Origin: Piper betle | Taxonomy: Eukaryota; Streptophyta; Magnoliopsida; Piperales; Piperaceae | Length of the DNA: 64,000 nt | NCBI GenBank assembly: GCA_033002965.1 | Contig: JAURVB010004958.1 | Location: forward strand, 1-64,000 | Reading direction: 5' to 3' | Shown here: positions 25,003 to 37,300 of the stretch, one piece after another | How the letters are laid out: the number at the start of each line of letters is the position of its first letter | How positions within the stretch are numbered: position 1 is the first letter of the stretch | Made by a program: the position numbers and the translations under genes | The notes under the pieces: generated by a model | Told to the model about the DNA's origin: nothing | Database searches by the model: none | Seen by the model: the letters and a program-made list of their open reading frames with translations, nothing else

Positions 25003-28000
25003 ATATATATTTTTGTGAATTTAGCTTTGATATGGTTTATGATTGTGTGGAATGACAGAGTAGATTATATGTTCCGGACACCATTTCGGGAATGGAGTAG
25101 CTTTTGTTGTGCTTTTTTGTGTAACATGTTATTCATAGTGGATCCATGAGAATTGTTGGCATATTTTTTCTTTGTTGTTTGTTTATTCGTGTTAATGAAT
25201 TGAGCTGTGATATGATTAATGATTGTGTGGAATGGGGAATAAAATTTATGTTGCAGGTTTTGAAATGGGGTAGATTGTGTTGTGCTTTTATGTGTTGCAT
25301 GTTATTCATCGTGAACTCATGAAACCTGTTGCCACATTTCCGCCTTTTCATATAATTGTTTGTGTTAATAAATTGAGCTTTGATATGATCTTGGTTGTGT
25401 GGAATGGCAGAAAAGTATCCATGGGCCCCCATTATTGGGAATGGGGTAGCTTGCGTTGTGCTTTTCTGTGTAACATGTTCATCATCATGAACTGTGTGTT
25501 GCTGATTAGTTGGATTTCTTGGTTTTTTGAAATGGAATTGTGTGTGTTGACTGAGGACATGGTTGAGTTGAATGGAGTAGGGGAGTGATTTCCATTTGTT
25601 CTCTGGTTCTATTTAGAACTTGGTGGAGAGTGATGCTGACAATGATTATTAAATTATGTTTGAGATCATTTGACACGGGTGTTATGTATGGAGAGTGATA
25701 TCTTGTTCTGCTTCTTGTCAGAATCAAAAGAGCATCCTGCAGATGGTCCATACGGTGTGGAGAGCAGATGGACTGAGGGGTATAAATTTGTCATTTGTTC
25801 TTTGTCCATTTGATGTAAAATTTGATAGAAATTTTTTGTCATGCTCTGGAGATCGTATATGAGTGTATGGTAATGCCTGTCCATACGATTTATTAAAGAC
25901 ACTCCCACACCAGCTCGTAAGTTTTCAGTCTAGGAGTTACAGTGCTTTCTGTTTAGGAATTATAATGATATAATATGGGGCACATTTATTGACACACAAG
26001 GCATTTTTATTTTGGCTGCCATCGTTTTTCTTATTCCATATTACAAAAGGTTTTTTGGTGGACATGGAAACAGTAAGGAAATTTCAAATTTTCAAACAGC
26101 AGATGCATATTTTTCTATCATTTACTTTCAAGATGTTGTGATATATAATTATGTAGCAAAATTTCCAGCTGAAAGTTCCCTTTTGATAATTATATGTCTG
26201 CACTCAGCTGTTTTAATCTACTTTCTGTTTTTATCAATGGAAATGGTTGCTTCAGTGCTGCTAATCTCAAATTTGCTATTAAGGTTTCTATAGAGGTGTT
26301 ACCCCTGGACTCACTGGATCACTTGCAACTGGAGCCACGTACTTTGGAGTGATTGAGTCAACAAAAAAGTGGATTGAAGAAGCACATCCCAGTCTTGGAG
26401 GCCACTGGGCTCATTTCATTGCTGGAGGAGTTGGTAAGCTTTGATACTTACAAGTATATTTGTGCAGTTTCTATTGTTCATTGTTTCACTTCACCTTCTA
26501 AGATGCCAGTTTTTTAATTACATACCGTAAATTTTGTTTTTGGAGCCGTTCGCCTTATCTGGTTCAGAAGAGACTCAATAGGATTTAGGAAAATGAATTT
26601 TGTGTGGGTAGAAACCTACCTCTGGAGGGGTCTCTATGTTGTTCAAGGTTAAGCAGAATTACAGTAAAAGGGCTATCTAGTAAAAAAAATGTAATCTATA
26701 GTTTTATCCTTGATGTTTTTTGGAAGCTAATGAAAATTCATGTAGCTACAACAGGTGTCTTTGAATTCTACGTTTGGGTAGGAAACCTTCTCAATTTATC
26801 TCAGACTAAAAGTTGTGCTTTTGTTAATTAAAAAACTAGGTTTTCTTTATATCAATATTTAGTTCTAAGCATTTGTTCAGGATAAAAGGGCTTATGAAAT
26901 TCAAACGAGAATTTATTCTACCCAGAATGCAAAGGCTTCTATTTTGTAGTCTATTTATCTTTCAGGTGACACACTTGGATCCTTTGTTTATGTACCTTGT
27001 GAAGTGGTGAAACAGCGCATGCAAATTCAAGGTACCCAAAAGTCATGGAGCTCATCCATTGTGCAGGAAAAAATTGGCCAAGAAGCAGGGACACAAATGT
27101 ACAGTTACTATTCAGGAATGTTTCAGGCGGGGCGTTCTATTTGGAGACTACATGGTCTTAAAGGGTTATACGCCGGGTATGTTTATAACTCAGCTATTGT
27201 ATGTGCTCTGCCATTTTGGTTCATCATTGCAGGTGGCCGGTTCCTTTGGCCAGATTTATCTGGTCTGGGCGAAGTATAGATCATAGTCTTATTAAACGAG
27301 CCAGTTGCTTAATTGGAAAGTTCGACTGATGTGTGTAGCATTTTTTTCTAGGTACTGGTCTACTCTTGCGCGTGATGTGCCTTTTGCTGGTCTCATGGTA
27401 CGACCCATTGACAATAATCTATGTTGCTTCTTGATTTGGCTTTATTTGATATAGTTTCGTGTTTTTGCATGTTTAATTGTCAATTAAAACATCCCTTTTT
27501 GTACGTTTAAGTTATATATACACCTTTAAGTTTCCTTTTTAATTTTCTCTCCTAGGTAACTTTCTATGAAGCTTTTAAGGATCTAGCTGATTACGGAATG
27601 CAAAAATGGAATTACAAGTTTGGGCATCACACTAGCAACTCCCTCGAGGGTTTGGTTTTAGGGGGTTTAGCTGGTGGTGAGTGTTTATCTTCTTTGAACT
27701 GTTGGATTTGTGGATAGAGAGATTGCTGCTAATTGGTTCAATTTGGTTCTTGTAGGTATCAGTGCCTATTTGACTACCCCTTTGGATGTAATTAAAACTA
27801 GATTACAAGTTCAAGGATCAACGGCAAGGTACAATCCACACTATTAGTGGTTACTTTATGCTGTAGTTCAAGATATTGCAAACCAACTGATATATGTTTC
27901 CATTCCGTTAAAACTTTTTGTGACTTGAGATTTCTCTTCTTTAAAGTACTTGTCACCCCTACAGGATTTGGCTGTCTTCTGTACAATTATAAACATATTA

Positions 28001-28293
28001 ATGCACATTCGCATAGACGTGGAGTCAGTTAGCTGTAGCTGTACTTTTGACATTTCTTCTCGCTTGTGGTTTTCAGGTACTCGGGATGGTCCGATGCAAT
28101 TCGAAGAACATGGAGGACGGAGGGATTAAAGGGCATATTCAGGGGAAGTGTCCCTAGGGTCATTTGGTACGTTCCAGCCTCTGCACTTACATTCATGGCA
28201 GTAGAGTTCCTGAGGGACCAATTCAACGATGATGTTTGTGAAGTTGCAAGTTTATCAATTGACTCGGGATCTCCTGTTCGCAAGGTAGCTTGA
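24261..28293 (+). CDS. Mitochondrial carrier family (SLC25) protein, At1g74240-like, 9 exons
   Basis: Inner-membrane solute carrier made of three repeats of two helices. Exons: 24261-24357, 24498-24613, 25722-25779, 26284-26433, 26966-27176, 27352-27397, 27556-27676, 27756-27828, 28077-28293, together 362 residues with an intact frame. The three signature motifs PxD/ExxK/R are present: PIDTIKTRV in repeat 1, PCEVVKQRM in repeat 2 and PLDVIKTRL in repeat 3. Other family blocks are VWGALAGAFGEGVMHP, GFYRGVTPGLTGSLATGATYF, YWSTLARDVPFAGLM and FRGSVPRVIWYVPASALTF. The first 40 residues are poorly conserved. A second Met at codon 6 could also start the protein. Transported substrate unknown. Exons 3 and 4 have pseudogene copies at 31.5-33.5 kb. 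Confidence 0.93.
24963..24999. repeat. (TA)n microsatellite in carrier intron 2
   Basis: Uninterrupted TA dinucleotide run of about 37 bp inside the second intron of the carrier gene. It is of interest because (TA)n runs in this window also act as landing sites for fold-back elements; this one is empty. Confidence 0.9.
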
Positions 28294-29506
28294 GGAGAAA
28301 ATAAACTTCATCACTAAAAAAAAAATTATTTCACCTGCATTTTTTTACGGAAATAACTTGTAACATAATTGCTCAACTCATGGCTGGTCTCCGGCAATAT
28401 TCTAAACCTTCAACAGATTTGATTGATTGGGATAGCAAACTGCAAGAAAAAATTTTTTTTGTACAGGCTGAGTATACAAGTACATACATTTTGACTCTGA
28501 TTTTGCAAAGAAATAGAGACATTAAATGTGAAAAATGGGAAGGCTCTTTACTACGTTGAGCTCTCATTTTGAATGGTGTGGGTTGTTGATAGAAATAATG
28601 TGTTTGTATGTGCTTTTGTTCTTGTCCATGATCACAATGTAATTTAACCAAATCACATCAGAATTTGCGACTGAAAAAATGGTAATTGTAATGAACTATA
28701 CTTCATATGTCAATGACAAGTAGTGGTGCCAAGAAAAGAGGGAGGATATGCAGAAACTTTGTTCTAAATATCCAATGTATTCCCTTCCAAATGGATAAAA
28801 TGGTATCATGGCTGCCTTCTAACTTCTGAATAAGTAAAGCTGAGGGCATTTCCCTCGTAGCCAGCCGACTGTTAAAAAAAATCACAATCACTTAGTTTTG
28901 AGGTCGTTTATCGGGCAAGCCAGAGAGGAATTTTACTCGGTGCAAAGTCTATTTATTTGATATCAAATACCAGTTTAGCTGATTAGCATTTGAATTGAGT
29001 TGGGGTTGGCTCAATTTGTGTTTGTCAATATTTTTCTTTTATATAATTCTCATGAAAATTTTGTTTTAAAAATTATGATGTTTTAATTTTAATGCTATTT
29101 TACATATGAAATGATATGATTGTACATTAATTAAAACTTTACATTATTATTTAAAACTGTTATTGCATCATGCTCTTCTATTATTTTAGTCAAACTGATC
29201 AAGGTTAAATCAAATGTATATTTTTATAATTTTATTTTTTACATAAATAAAATTAAATTTTGAGCCATATCAAACAGACTCGCTTGGTTGAGTGGGCGTA
29301 AGCACATGTTTAGTTCAATATCAAATTCAACTTAAAATATAAAAACTTAAAACTAAATTATTTGTTTCAAATTGTATTTTAATTGAGCTTTTAAATTATT
29401 ATTAAATTAGACAGACGCCTAATGACACGTGGCGGGAAGTAGGCCTCGTAATAATTCATAATAATCAGAGGTCTTTCTCTTTCCCGCCCGAGTCGTCGTC
29501 GTTGCC
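28294..29506. other. Intergenic region, contains one copy of a dispersed repeat
   Basis: The 3' flank of the carrier gene, then AT-rich DNA. The segment 28644-28850 has a diverged direct copy at 36454-36660 inside an NHX intron. The start of the PPR pseudogene is marked by a sharp rise in GC at about 29480. Confidence 0.55.
28644..28850 (+). repeat. Dispersed repeat, copy 1
   Basis: Begins AACCAAATCACATCAGAATTT and continues in the same order as a second copy at 36454-36660, including the shared blocks ATGACAAGTAGTGG and TTTGTTC-AAATATC-AATG. Identity by eye is roughly 75-80 percent. No terminal repeats or coding potential were recognised, so the class is unknown. Confidence 0.6.
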
Positions 29507-31207
29507 ATGGCGGGCCGCCGGCTCCCGCTTCCGCCTCCGGACCTCCTCCTCCGCCACCTCCGATCCTGCACCACCGCCGCCGCCCTCAGCAGCACCCTCA
29601 CCGGCCTCATCGCCCGCGGCCACCTCCGCCGAGCCCCCTCCCTCTGCAGGCTCGTCGAGCTCCTCGCCCTCTCCCCCCGCCCCGGCTTCCTCACCACGCC
29701 CAGCTACTCGTCAACCTCCACCCGCCCCCCGCCGGCCTCTCCCCCTCCTCATCCACCTTCCTCCACAACACCCTCATCCGTGGCCTCTCCCTCACCCCCA
29801 CCCCCCACAGCTCCCTCCTCCGCTTCTCCCGCATGTTGAACCTCTCCTTGAGGCTCGACCGGCTCACCTTCCCTTTCTTGGTAAAGGCGGCGTCTTTGTG
29901 CCGGCCGGTGGTTTGCGACACGCAGGTGCACGACCAGGCCCTCAAGCTCCGGTGTGATTCGGATGTTTACGTATTGAATACGCTTTTGAGTTTCTACTCG
30001 GTTGTTGGGGAGATGGGGTCGGCGAGGAGGTTGTTTGATGATGGTCTCTGTCTGGATGTTGTTTCCTACAATATCCTGATTGACGGGTATATGAAGTTGG
30101 GGCAGTGGAGGCTGCTCGCAAGGTGTTTGATGAAATGCTGGATAGAAATGAGATGTCTTGTAGCTCGATGATATCCGGGCATGTGAAGAACGGGCAGCTG
30201 GATGCTGCGCAGTGTCTGTTTAATAGAATGCCGGCGGTGGAGAAGAAGGTTGTGATTTGTATTTCGATGATCTCTGGGCTTGCGAGGAACGGGTTGCTGC
30301 CGCTTCTGCGGAAGCTGTTTGATGAAATGCCCGAGAGAAGCATTGTAACGTGGAATTCGATGATTGCGGGGTATGCCCAATGTGGTGTGCTTGACATGTA
30401 GTGCAGGATGTTTGACGAGATGCCGCAGAAGGATGTGTTTTCTTGGAGTTGTTTGATTTCTGGTTATGCTCAAAGTAATCGGTGTAGGGAAGCATGCGTG
30501 ATATTTATGGGATTAAGCCCGAGTTGAAGCATTATGGGTGCATGGTTGACCTTCTAGGCCATGCGGGCTTGTTGGAAGAGGCAGAAGAAGTCATTAGAGA
30601 GTTGTCAGTCGATCCAGATATTATGATTTTGGGGGCTTTACTTGGTGCGTGTAAGATCTATAGGAATTTTGAAGTTGCAGACAGGGTGAGTTTGAAGTTC
30701 ATAAAATTGAATGCTATGGAGTCTGGTTGTCACGTTCTTCTCTCAAACATCTATTCCGCTGCTGGAAGAGGGAACAAAGCTGTGGAGAAGAAAGAACCAG
30801 GATCTAGTTCAGTTGAATTAGATGGGACTGTCTACGAGTTTATTTCAGGAGACAAGTCTCATCCCCTAATTGGAAAATTTTACATGTGGCTGGATGAAAT
30901 GACTCTAATATTTCAAAGACAAGGTTATGTGTCTTTAACTACTGATGTCTTACATGATTTGGATGGGGAAGATAAAGAGATATCACTTATGCATCATAGT
31001 GGGAAGCTGGCAGTTGCATTTGCATTGATTAAGTGTCCTGAAGGATCTGCAAGCATCCGGATTGTTAAAAGTCTGAGGATCTGTTGCAACGGCCATTTAT
31101 TTATGAAATATGTTTCTAAGTTTTGTCAACATAAAATTCTTGTGAGAGATAGGAATTGTTTCCACCACTTTAAGGACGGATTTTTTAGCTGCAATGATTA
31201 TTGGTGA
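29507..31207 (+). pseudogene. Pentatricopeptide repeat protein of the E/DYW class, degraded
   Basis: The family edits organellar RNA: PPR motifs bind RNA and the DYW domain acts as the C-to-U deaminase. Visible here are PPR motifs (SYNILIDGYMKLG, ARKVFDEMLDRNEMSCSSMISGHVKNGQL, RSIVTWNSMIAGYAQCGVLDM), E motifs (LKHYGCMVDLLGHAGLLEEAEEVI, split over several units) and an end in RNCFHHFKDGFFSCNDYW. Reading requires three frames: breaks lie near 29675-29710 and at the GGGG run 30099-30102, and there is an in-frame TAG at 30399-30401. After about 30490 the reading jumps from a PPR motif straight into the MRDIYGIKPELKHYG region, so roughly 100 or more codons of PPR repeats appear deleted. The DYW domain also lacks the usual HxE-C..CH core: the expected HSEKLAVAFGL block reads HSGKLAVAFAL and the CxxCH block reads RICCNGH. 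Loss of function is likely. Confidence 0.8.
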
Positions 31208-31519
31208 ATTAGGTCATGCCTTGAACAATTACCACGACTGTCTATGTGTTTGGTACCTCTACCAAATCAGAGAAGCCCTTTAATTTCTTATGAAACCAAT
31301 TTGCATTATTGTGACATCTATACGGAAGCTTTTGTAGCAATAATATCTCCTTAGACATTATGAGGGTCTCGAACTGGACATCAGCTCTCAGAGTAGAAAA
31401 TTGAAAAGAGCGTCTGGTAGTTGATGCTTATTGCTCGTGCCACATGGGAAAGCTTTCAGAAATGATATGAATCTGCAGATTATTTCTTGTTGACAATTGG
31501 TGGCTGTTCCATAATGCTG
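31208..31519. other. 3' flank of the PPR pseudogene
   Basis: About 300 bp of moderately AT-rich DNA between the TGA of the PPR pseudogene and the start of homology to the carrier gene. Nothing recognisable. Confidence 0.4.
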
Positions 31520-32330
31520 AAGATATCTTACAAGAATCAAAAGAGCATCCTGCTAAGGGCCGCGCAGTGTCAAGGGCGGATGGTTTGAGGGGTATTGACT
31601 TTGTCATTTGCTCTTTGTTCATTTAATGTATATTTTAATATAAATTTTTTTGTCATGGTGTGGAGATTGTTTATGAGTATATGATAATGCATGACCCTAG
31701 TTTTTTTTAGAGTCACTTCCACTCGTAAGTTTGTAGTCTGGGTGTTGCTGTGCTTTCTGTGTAGGATTACTAGTGATATAATATGGGTCACATTTATTGA
31801 CACACAAACGAGGCCCTTTTCTGGGCTGCCCATTATCATTCTTACTCCATATTTCAAAAACCTTCTTGCTGGACTTGGAAACATGCAGCAAATTTCACTT
31901 TAAAACAGCAGATACGTATTTTTCTGTCGTTTACTTTCTGGGAAAATATTAAGCTATAAGTCTTGAGAAGGTTTCCTTTTAATTGTTGAATGGCTGTAAT
32001 TAGCTGTTCTAATCCAGTTTCTGTTTTTCTTAATGGGTGTTTCAGAGGTTCTAATCTCAAATTTGTTGTTTAGGTTTCTATAGAGGTGATACGCCTGGAG
32101 CTCACTGGGTCACTCGCAACTGGAGCCACATACTTTGGAGTGATTGGGTCAACATAAAAATGGATTGAGTATGCACATCCCGGCCTTGGGCTCATCTCAT
32201 TGCTGGAGGAGTTGGTGAGTTTTGGTACTCTCAAGCAAAATTGTACATTTACTCTAGTTTGTCGTTTCACTTTACTTTTTAAGGTTTCTTTTTAACTGGG
32301 TACCCTAAATTTTCCATTTTCGTTTTTATC
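31520..32330 (+). pseudogene. Fragment of the neighbouring SLC25 carrier (exon 3 to intron 4)
   Basis: Collinear with 25710-26545 of the carrier gene: exon 3 (from AATCAAAAGAGCATCCTGC), all of intron 3, exon 4 (GGTTTCTATAGAGGTG...) and the start of intron 4. Exon 3 is disrupted by an insertion and substitutions. Exon 4 has an in-frame stop (TCAACATAAAAATGG in place of TCAACAAAAAAGTGG) and small deletions near its end. Conserved splice sites and intron sequence show duplication through DNA rather than RNA. The right part of this copy lies in the tandem unit that starts at 31739. Confidence 0.85.
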
Positions 32331-32899
32331 TTTGGAGTTTTTTTGTTTTTTTGTGGTTCACACGAAATGAACAAGTTCAGGAAAAGTTAGTAAGATATTT
32401 TAATTGTATAAATAAACTCTAATTGAATTATTAAGGAGACTATAATAATTTAAAATCTTAAATACACTAATTGACTTTAAAAATAAGTCCTAATTGAATG
32501 AAAAATAAGTTATAATAATTTAATTTTGTATTATATTTTTATTGATTAAATATACTATTAATCAGGGGCAAGTATTAAGAGTACGTGAATCAAGTGTTTT
32601 ATAGTCCCCCCATACCATTACTTCACCTTTTTTTGGGCTACGACAAAAATACATTAATATATACAAAAGTAAAAATAAAAAACACTCGGAGGCAAGGGAA
32701 AATATATTCCTGTATATTATTGTGAACAAAATGGGAAGTTTGTTACAAATATTGCTGATTGAAATACATATGCTTTACTCTAAGATACTGTTTTGTGACA
32801 AGAATGGAATGTACAGCAACACAGAGAAACCGGTGTACACGGCTGTTCATCCTATTGAACTATCCATAAGCGTTTACTCCTATTAAAAGTTTTCCTGTA
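31739..32899 (+). repeat. Tandem duplication unit 1 (1161 bp)
   Basis: Starts TGGGTGTTGCTGTGC and ends TTTTCCTGTA. It is repeated almost base for base at 32914-34071, with 14 bp between the two units. The left half is carrier-gene pseudogene (intron 3, exon 4, intron 4). The right half (about 32340-32899) has no similarity to the carrier. Confidence 0.95.
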
Positions 32900-32913
32900 G
32901 GATGTTAGGATGT

Positions 32914-34071
32914 TGGGTGTTGCTGTGCTTTCTGTGTAGGATTACTAGTGATATAATATGGGTCACATTTATTGACACACAAACGAGGCCCTTTTCTGGG
33001 CTGCCCATTATCATTCTTACTCCATATTTCAAAAACCTTCTTGCTGGACTTGGAAACATGCAGCAAATTTCACTTTAAAACAGCAGATACGTATTTTTCT
33101 GTCGTTTACTTTCTGGGAAAATATTAAGCTATAAGTCTTGAGAAGGTTTCCTTTTAATTGTTGAATGGCTGTAATTAGCTGTTCTAATCCAGTTTCTGTT
33201 TTTCTTAATGGGTGTTTCAGAGGTTCTAATCTCAAATTTGTTGTTTAGGTTTCTATAGAGGTGATACGCCTGGATCACTGGTCACTGCAACTGGAGCCAC
33301 ATACTTTGGAGTGATTGGGTCAACATAAAAATGGATTGAGTATGCACATCCCGGCCTTGGGCTCATCTCATTGCTGGAGGAGTTGGTGAGTTTTGGTACT
33401 CTCAAGCAAAATTGTACATTTACTCTAGTTTGTCGTTTCACTTTACTTTTTAAGGTTTCTTTTTAACTGGGTACCCTAAATTTTCCATTTTCGTTTTTAT
33501 CTTTGGAGTTTTTTTGTTTTTTTGTGGTTCACACGAAATGAACAAGTTCAGGAAAAGTTAGTAAGATATTTTAATTGTATAAATAAACTCTAATTGAATT
33601 ATTAAGGAGACTATAATAATTTAAAATCTTAAATACACTAATTGACTTTAAAAATAAGTCCTAATTGAATGAAAAATAAGTTATAATAATTTAATTTTGT
33701 ATTATATTTTTATTGATTAAATATACTATTAATCAGGGGCAAGTATTAAGAGTACGTGAATCAAGTGTTTTATAGTCCCCCCCATACCATTACTTCACCT
33801 TTTTTTGGGCTACGACAAAAATACATTAATATATACAAAAGTAAAAATAAAAAACACTCGGAGGCAAGGGAAAATATATTCCTGTATATTATTGTGAACA
33901 AAATGGGAAGTTTGTTACAAATATTGCTGATTGAAATATATATGCTTTACTCTAAGATACTGTTTTGTGACAAGAATGGAATGTACAGCAACACAGAGAA
34001 ACCGGTGTACACGGCTGTTCATCCTATTGAACTATCCATAAGCGTTTACTCCTATTAAAAGTTTTCCTGTA
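32914..34071 (+). repeat. Tandem duplication unit 2 (1158 bp)
   Basis: Near-identical to 31739-32899. Visible differences are small deletions in the exon-4 remnant (about 33271-33290), one extra C in a C-run near 33780 and one C/T difference near 33938. The high identity points to a recent duplication, or an assembly duplication. It contains a second copy of the carrier exon-4 pseudogene at about 33248-33393. Confidence 0.95.
33248..33393 (+). pseudogene. Second copy of the SLC25 exon 4 remnant
   Basis: Begins GGTTTCTATAGAGGTGATACG like the first copy and like carrier exon 4, with the same in-frame TAA after TCAACA and additional small deletions (CTGGATCACTGGTCACTGC). It is part of tandem unit 2. 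Confidence 0.85.
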
Positions 34072-34340
34072 TGTTTTGTTAATCGATTTGATCGTCAAGC
34101 AGACCTCCCCTGCTTCAATAGCTCCCAGGTCTTCGAAAATTTGGTCTTGAATCATCTGTTTTTGACACGGGAAGTCAAAGATGATGGCATTAGCAGAAAA
34201 AATTGATCATGTTTTAACTTTTTAAGTAAAGAAAAAGAATCGGATTCATGACAGGAAGCTAAACCAGTGCAGAATGCTACAACCCAAATGACAATTTGGA
34301 ATGCAGCAACTAAACTCTTGTTCAAGATGATAAAGCACAA

Positions 34341-37300
34341 CTAAAGCTCTGCAATAAGTGATGGACGTATCTCCCTGTCAATTAAAAATGGCTCGAATAC
34401 AGGAAAAATGGCCTTACCAGAATCATCGTCATCATCGCCATTTTGAATCGTGAAAAACGGAGTGAGATAGTTTTTATCAAATGCAGTAAACGAAGCAGTG
34501 CTGCAGGAAAAAATTAGAGATGCATGTTAACAGAGTAGAAGAATTTAAGTTGCGAAAAGGTCCATATTGGAACCACCCAGAAAGCTCTCCGCCTGCGGAG
34601 GACAGGAGGTGAAGGCCAGCCACACAGAAGGGGAGTTTCCATATAGAATATGAGCCCCTCCACTGCGACCAATTCTAAAACTTCAAAATCTTCACCTCCG
34701 AATTTAGTAGTTCATACTATGGAGACAACCAGCAGGGCAGAAACGGCACAAAAGATTCTATGCCTCCCTAGCTGTTAGCTGACCAGCGTTCTCCTAGGTT
34801 CCAATATGAGGAGGTTTCAGAGACTTCCCCTGCGGACCTTTGCAGGGGAAAAGTGCTCCAAACACAAATTTTTAAATAAAAAACTAAGTAGCCGGAAGAA
34901 AAATATTAAAGTCAGATTACTCCTTGATCTCTTTAAGCTTCATCTTCAACTTATTCCGGGTTGAAGTACCCTCTTCATAAGTGGGAGCAGTGTAGCCATT
35001 GTTACTCTCAAAACCCTGAAAAATGGAGGTAAGTACTCCCCAAAGCAATCACTGAAAGAGCAAACTTATGCAGAACAAACTATTTCATTTATTGTTTTTA
35101 GCAAAAATAGCCGATGGTGAAAAAAACAAAATGATCATCTCTCAGACCTCAGTTAAACAATAAAATTCCTTACCACACACCTACATGGTAACTACCTTTG
35201 CCCGGGAACAAAGCATGCACATATGAACAAAAACATGATTGTTTTTTACAACCAAAAATTTATGGAGTTTTTAGAACAAGAATAATTTTCAAAAGAGACA
35301 ATAAAATATATAAGTCTATCACATGAGGTGATTGAAGTTGTAACTGTGAATTATGATAACAAATTTCATTGAGACCTTCACAGCCTCAAGGCATGGACAT
35401 GCCTATCAAGGAACAAATAACCACCATTGTCATCAATCTAAAATTCAAAATAGCAGGGACGGGGGATATGGATCATATTCCACAATTCCAGTCTATTGTA
35501 AACCTTATCAATTAATTTTAGTTGGATAAATGACCTACAATTCCTTCTTGAAGTATGCAAGTTAATTCGCAAATATATCTTGTCCCCATAATATACCTGT
35601 CCCAGTGGCAAATCGGGACTATCACCAACAACGTCAAGAGCTTCCAACATAGTGCCTGTAGATCCTCCAATCAACAGCACCTGAAAATGACCATAACAAA
35701 ACAATAAATTATAAATTGTGCAGACATTTTTCATCACGATGGTCTTGGCCCAATTATATTGCCCCATTTGGTCATCCACAAGCATAAATCATTGTCAAAA
35801 AATTAAAAGGGCAGAACCAAAAGCTTCAATTGTAGTAGCAATCACGAAACCACCAAAAAATGTTTGAGAGGCTTTTTGAAGCATCAGCATTCAAGTCTCA
35901 CATTAAATTCCTTATTTACCCTTCCAGACTTTGATGTCAAATATATACACATCCAGAACAGGTAATGCGTAATAGTTTATTATTATTTGTTTGAAAACAC
36001 AAGCCAAAGAAAATAGTTACCGTCAGAACAACAATTGCAGTAGTTGTGGTCAGTATCGTTCTCGAGTTTGCTCCAGGAAAATCGTGATTAAACTGCAGGG
36101 CGAGCGCAAAGGCCATAGCACCTCTAAGCCCTGTCCATAGCAAATGAAGTGTGTGCCTACTAAACGAAAGAAGCAAAATGAACCCATGTTCATGGAATTA
36201 GCTTGATGACTCACCACTATACCAAAGAGCTTTTTGGTGTTTTTGAGGTATCTTCTGGCTAGCTGGTCGAACTAAATTGACCAAGTATGCACATGAAAAA
36301 ACATTTACGGCCCTTCAAAATAATTACCAAGTCAGTCCACAGTCCAGACCACAGATCATTTCTTCAAGAGTAACAGAAAAAAAATGCAACCACCTTAGCA
36401 AACTATAAAAATACCAATAAAAAAGATAAAATATGAAAGCGCCAAAAGGTGAATTAACCAAATCACATCAGAATTTGCAACTAAAAAAATGAGAATTGTA
36501 CAGAACTATGCTTTAGATTTACTGAATGCAAATGACAAGTAGTGGCCAAAAGAAACAACAGGACATTCAGAAGTTTTGTTCCAAATATCTAATGAATTCC
36601 TTCCAAATGAGTAATATGTTAAAATAAATCATAGCTTTTAATTTCTAAATAATTAAAGTTAAAAACATAATTTAAAAACCAAATGAAAGCCTTTTGTTGA
36701 CAAGACCATGCCGTGCAGACATACTAGGAGGCTTGCTCTGATGGATCAATATTGCTTGTAAAGATATATAAATTAGGTCAAGTCATCATCTTTCAGATTT
36801 CGATAGTCACCACCAACCAACTAGAAAGTAAAATGATCAATGAAAAATCAAATCAAAAGGCAGAGAGTAATTGTGATTTACCTTGCAACTATGATGAACA
36901 GCTGACAGGTTCATGAAGCTAAGGAATACAGCAATTGTAATTTTGCATAAAGTAGAAAGTAGATTCCAACTGATGGTATTAGGCAAATAGTAGCAAGTAA
37001 AAGCAAAATTTAAGGATACAATCGAGAAAAAAATGAACCCAACATGCGACCAGCTATGCTGTTCCATGGCAATATCAAATCCCATGTATATAAACCTGCC
37101 AATCAATTTTGTAAGTATAGAATTCATCTAATGGCAAAAGGGGAATTCTGGAAAAAGCAGATCCAAGGACAATGAAAAGAACCAAAGAAAAAGTCAACTT
37201 ACACAAATGTTTCAGCCAATGATGATAGCAAGTGGAAAAAGGATGAAACAAACCGCTGCGAACTTTCCGATAGATTTGGGTATGTATAGCGCTTCATGAT

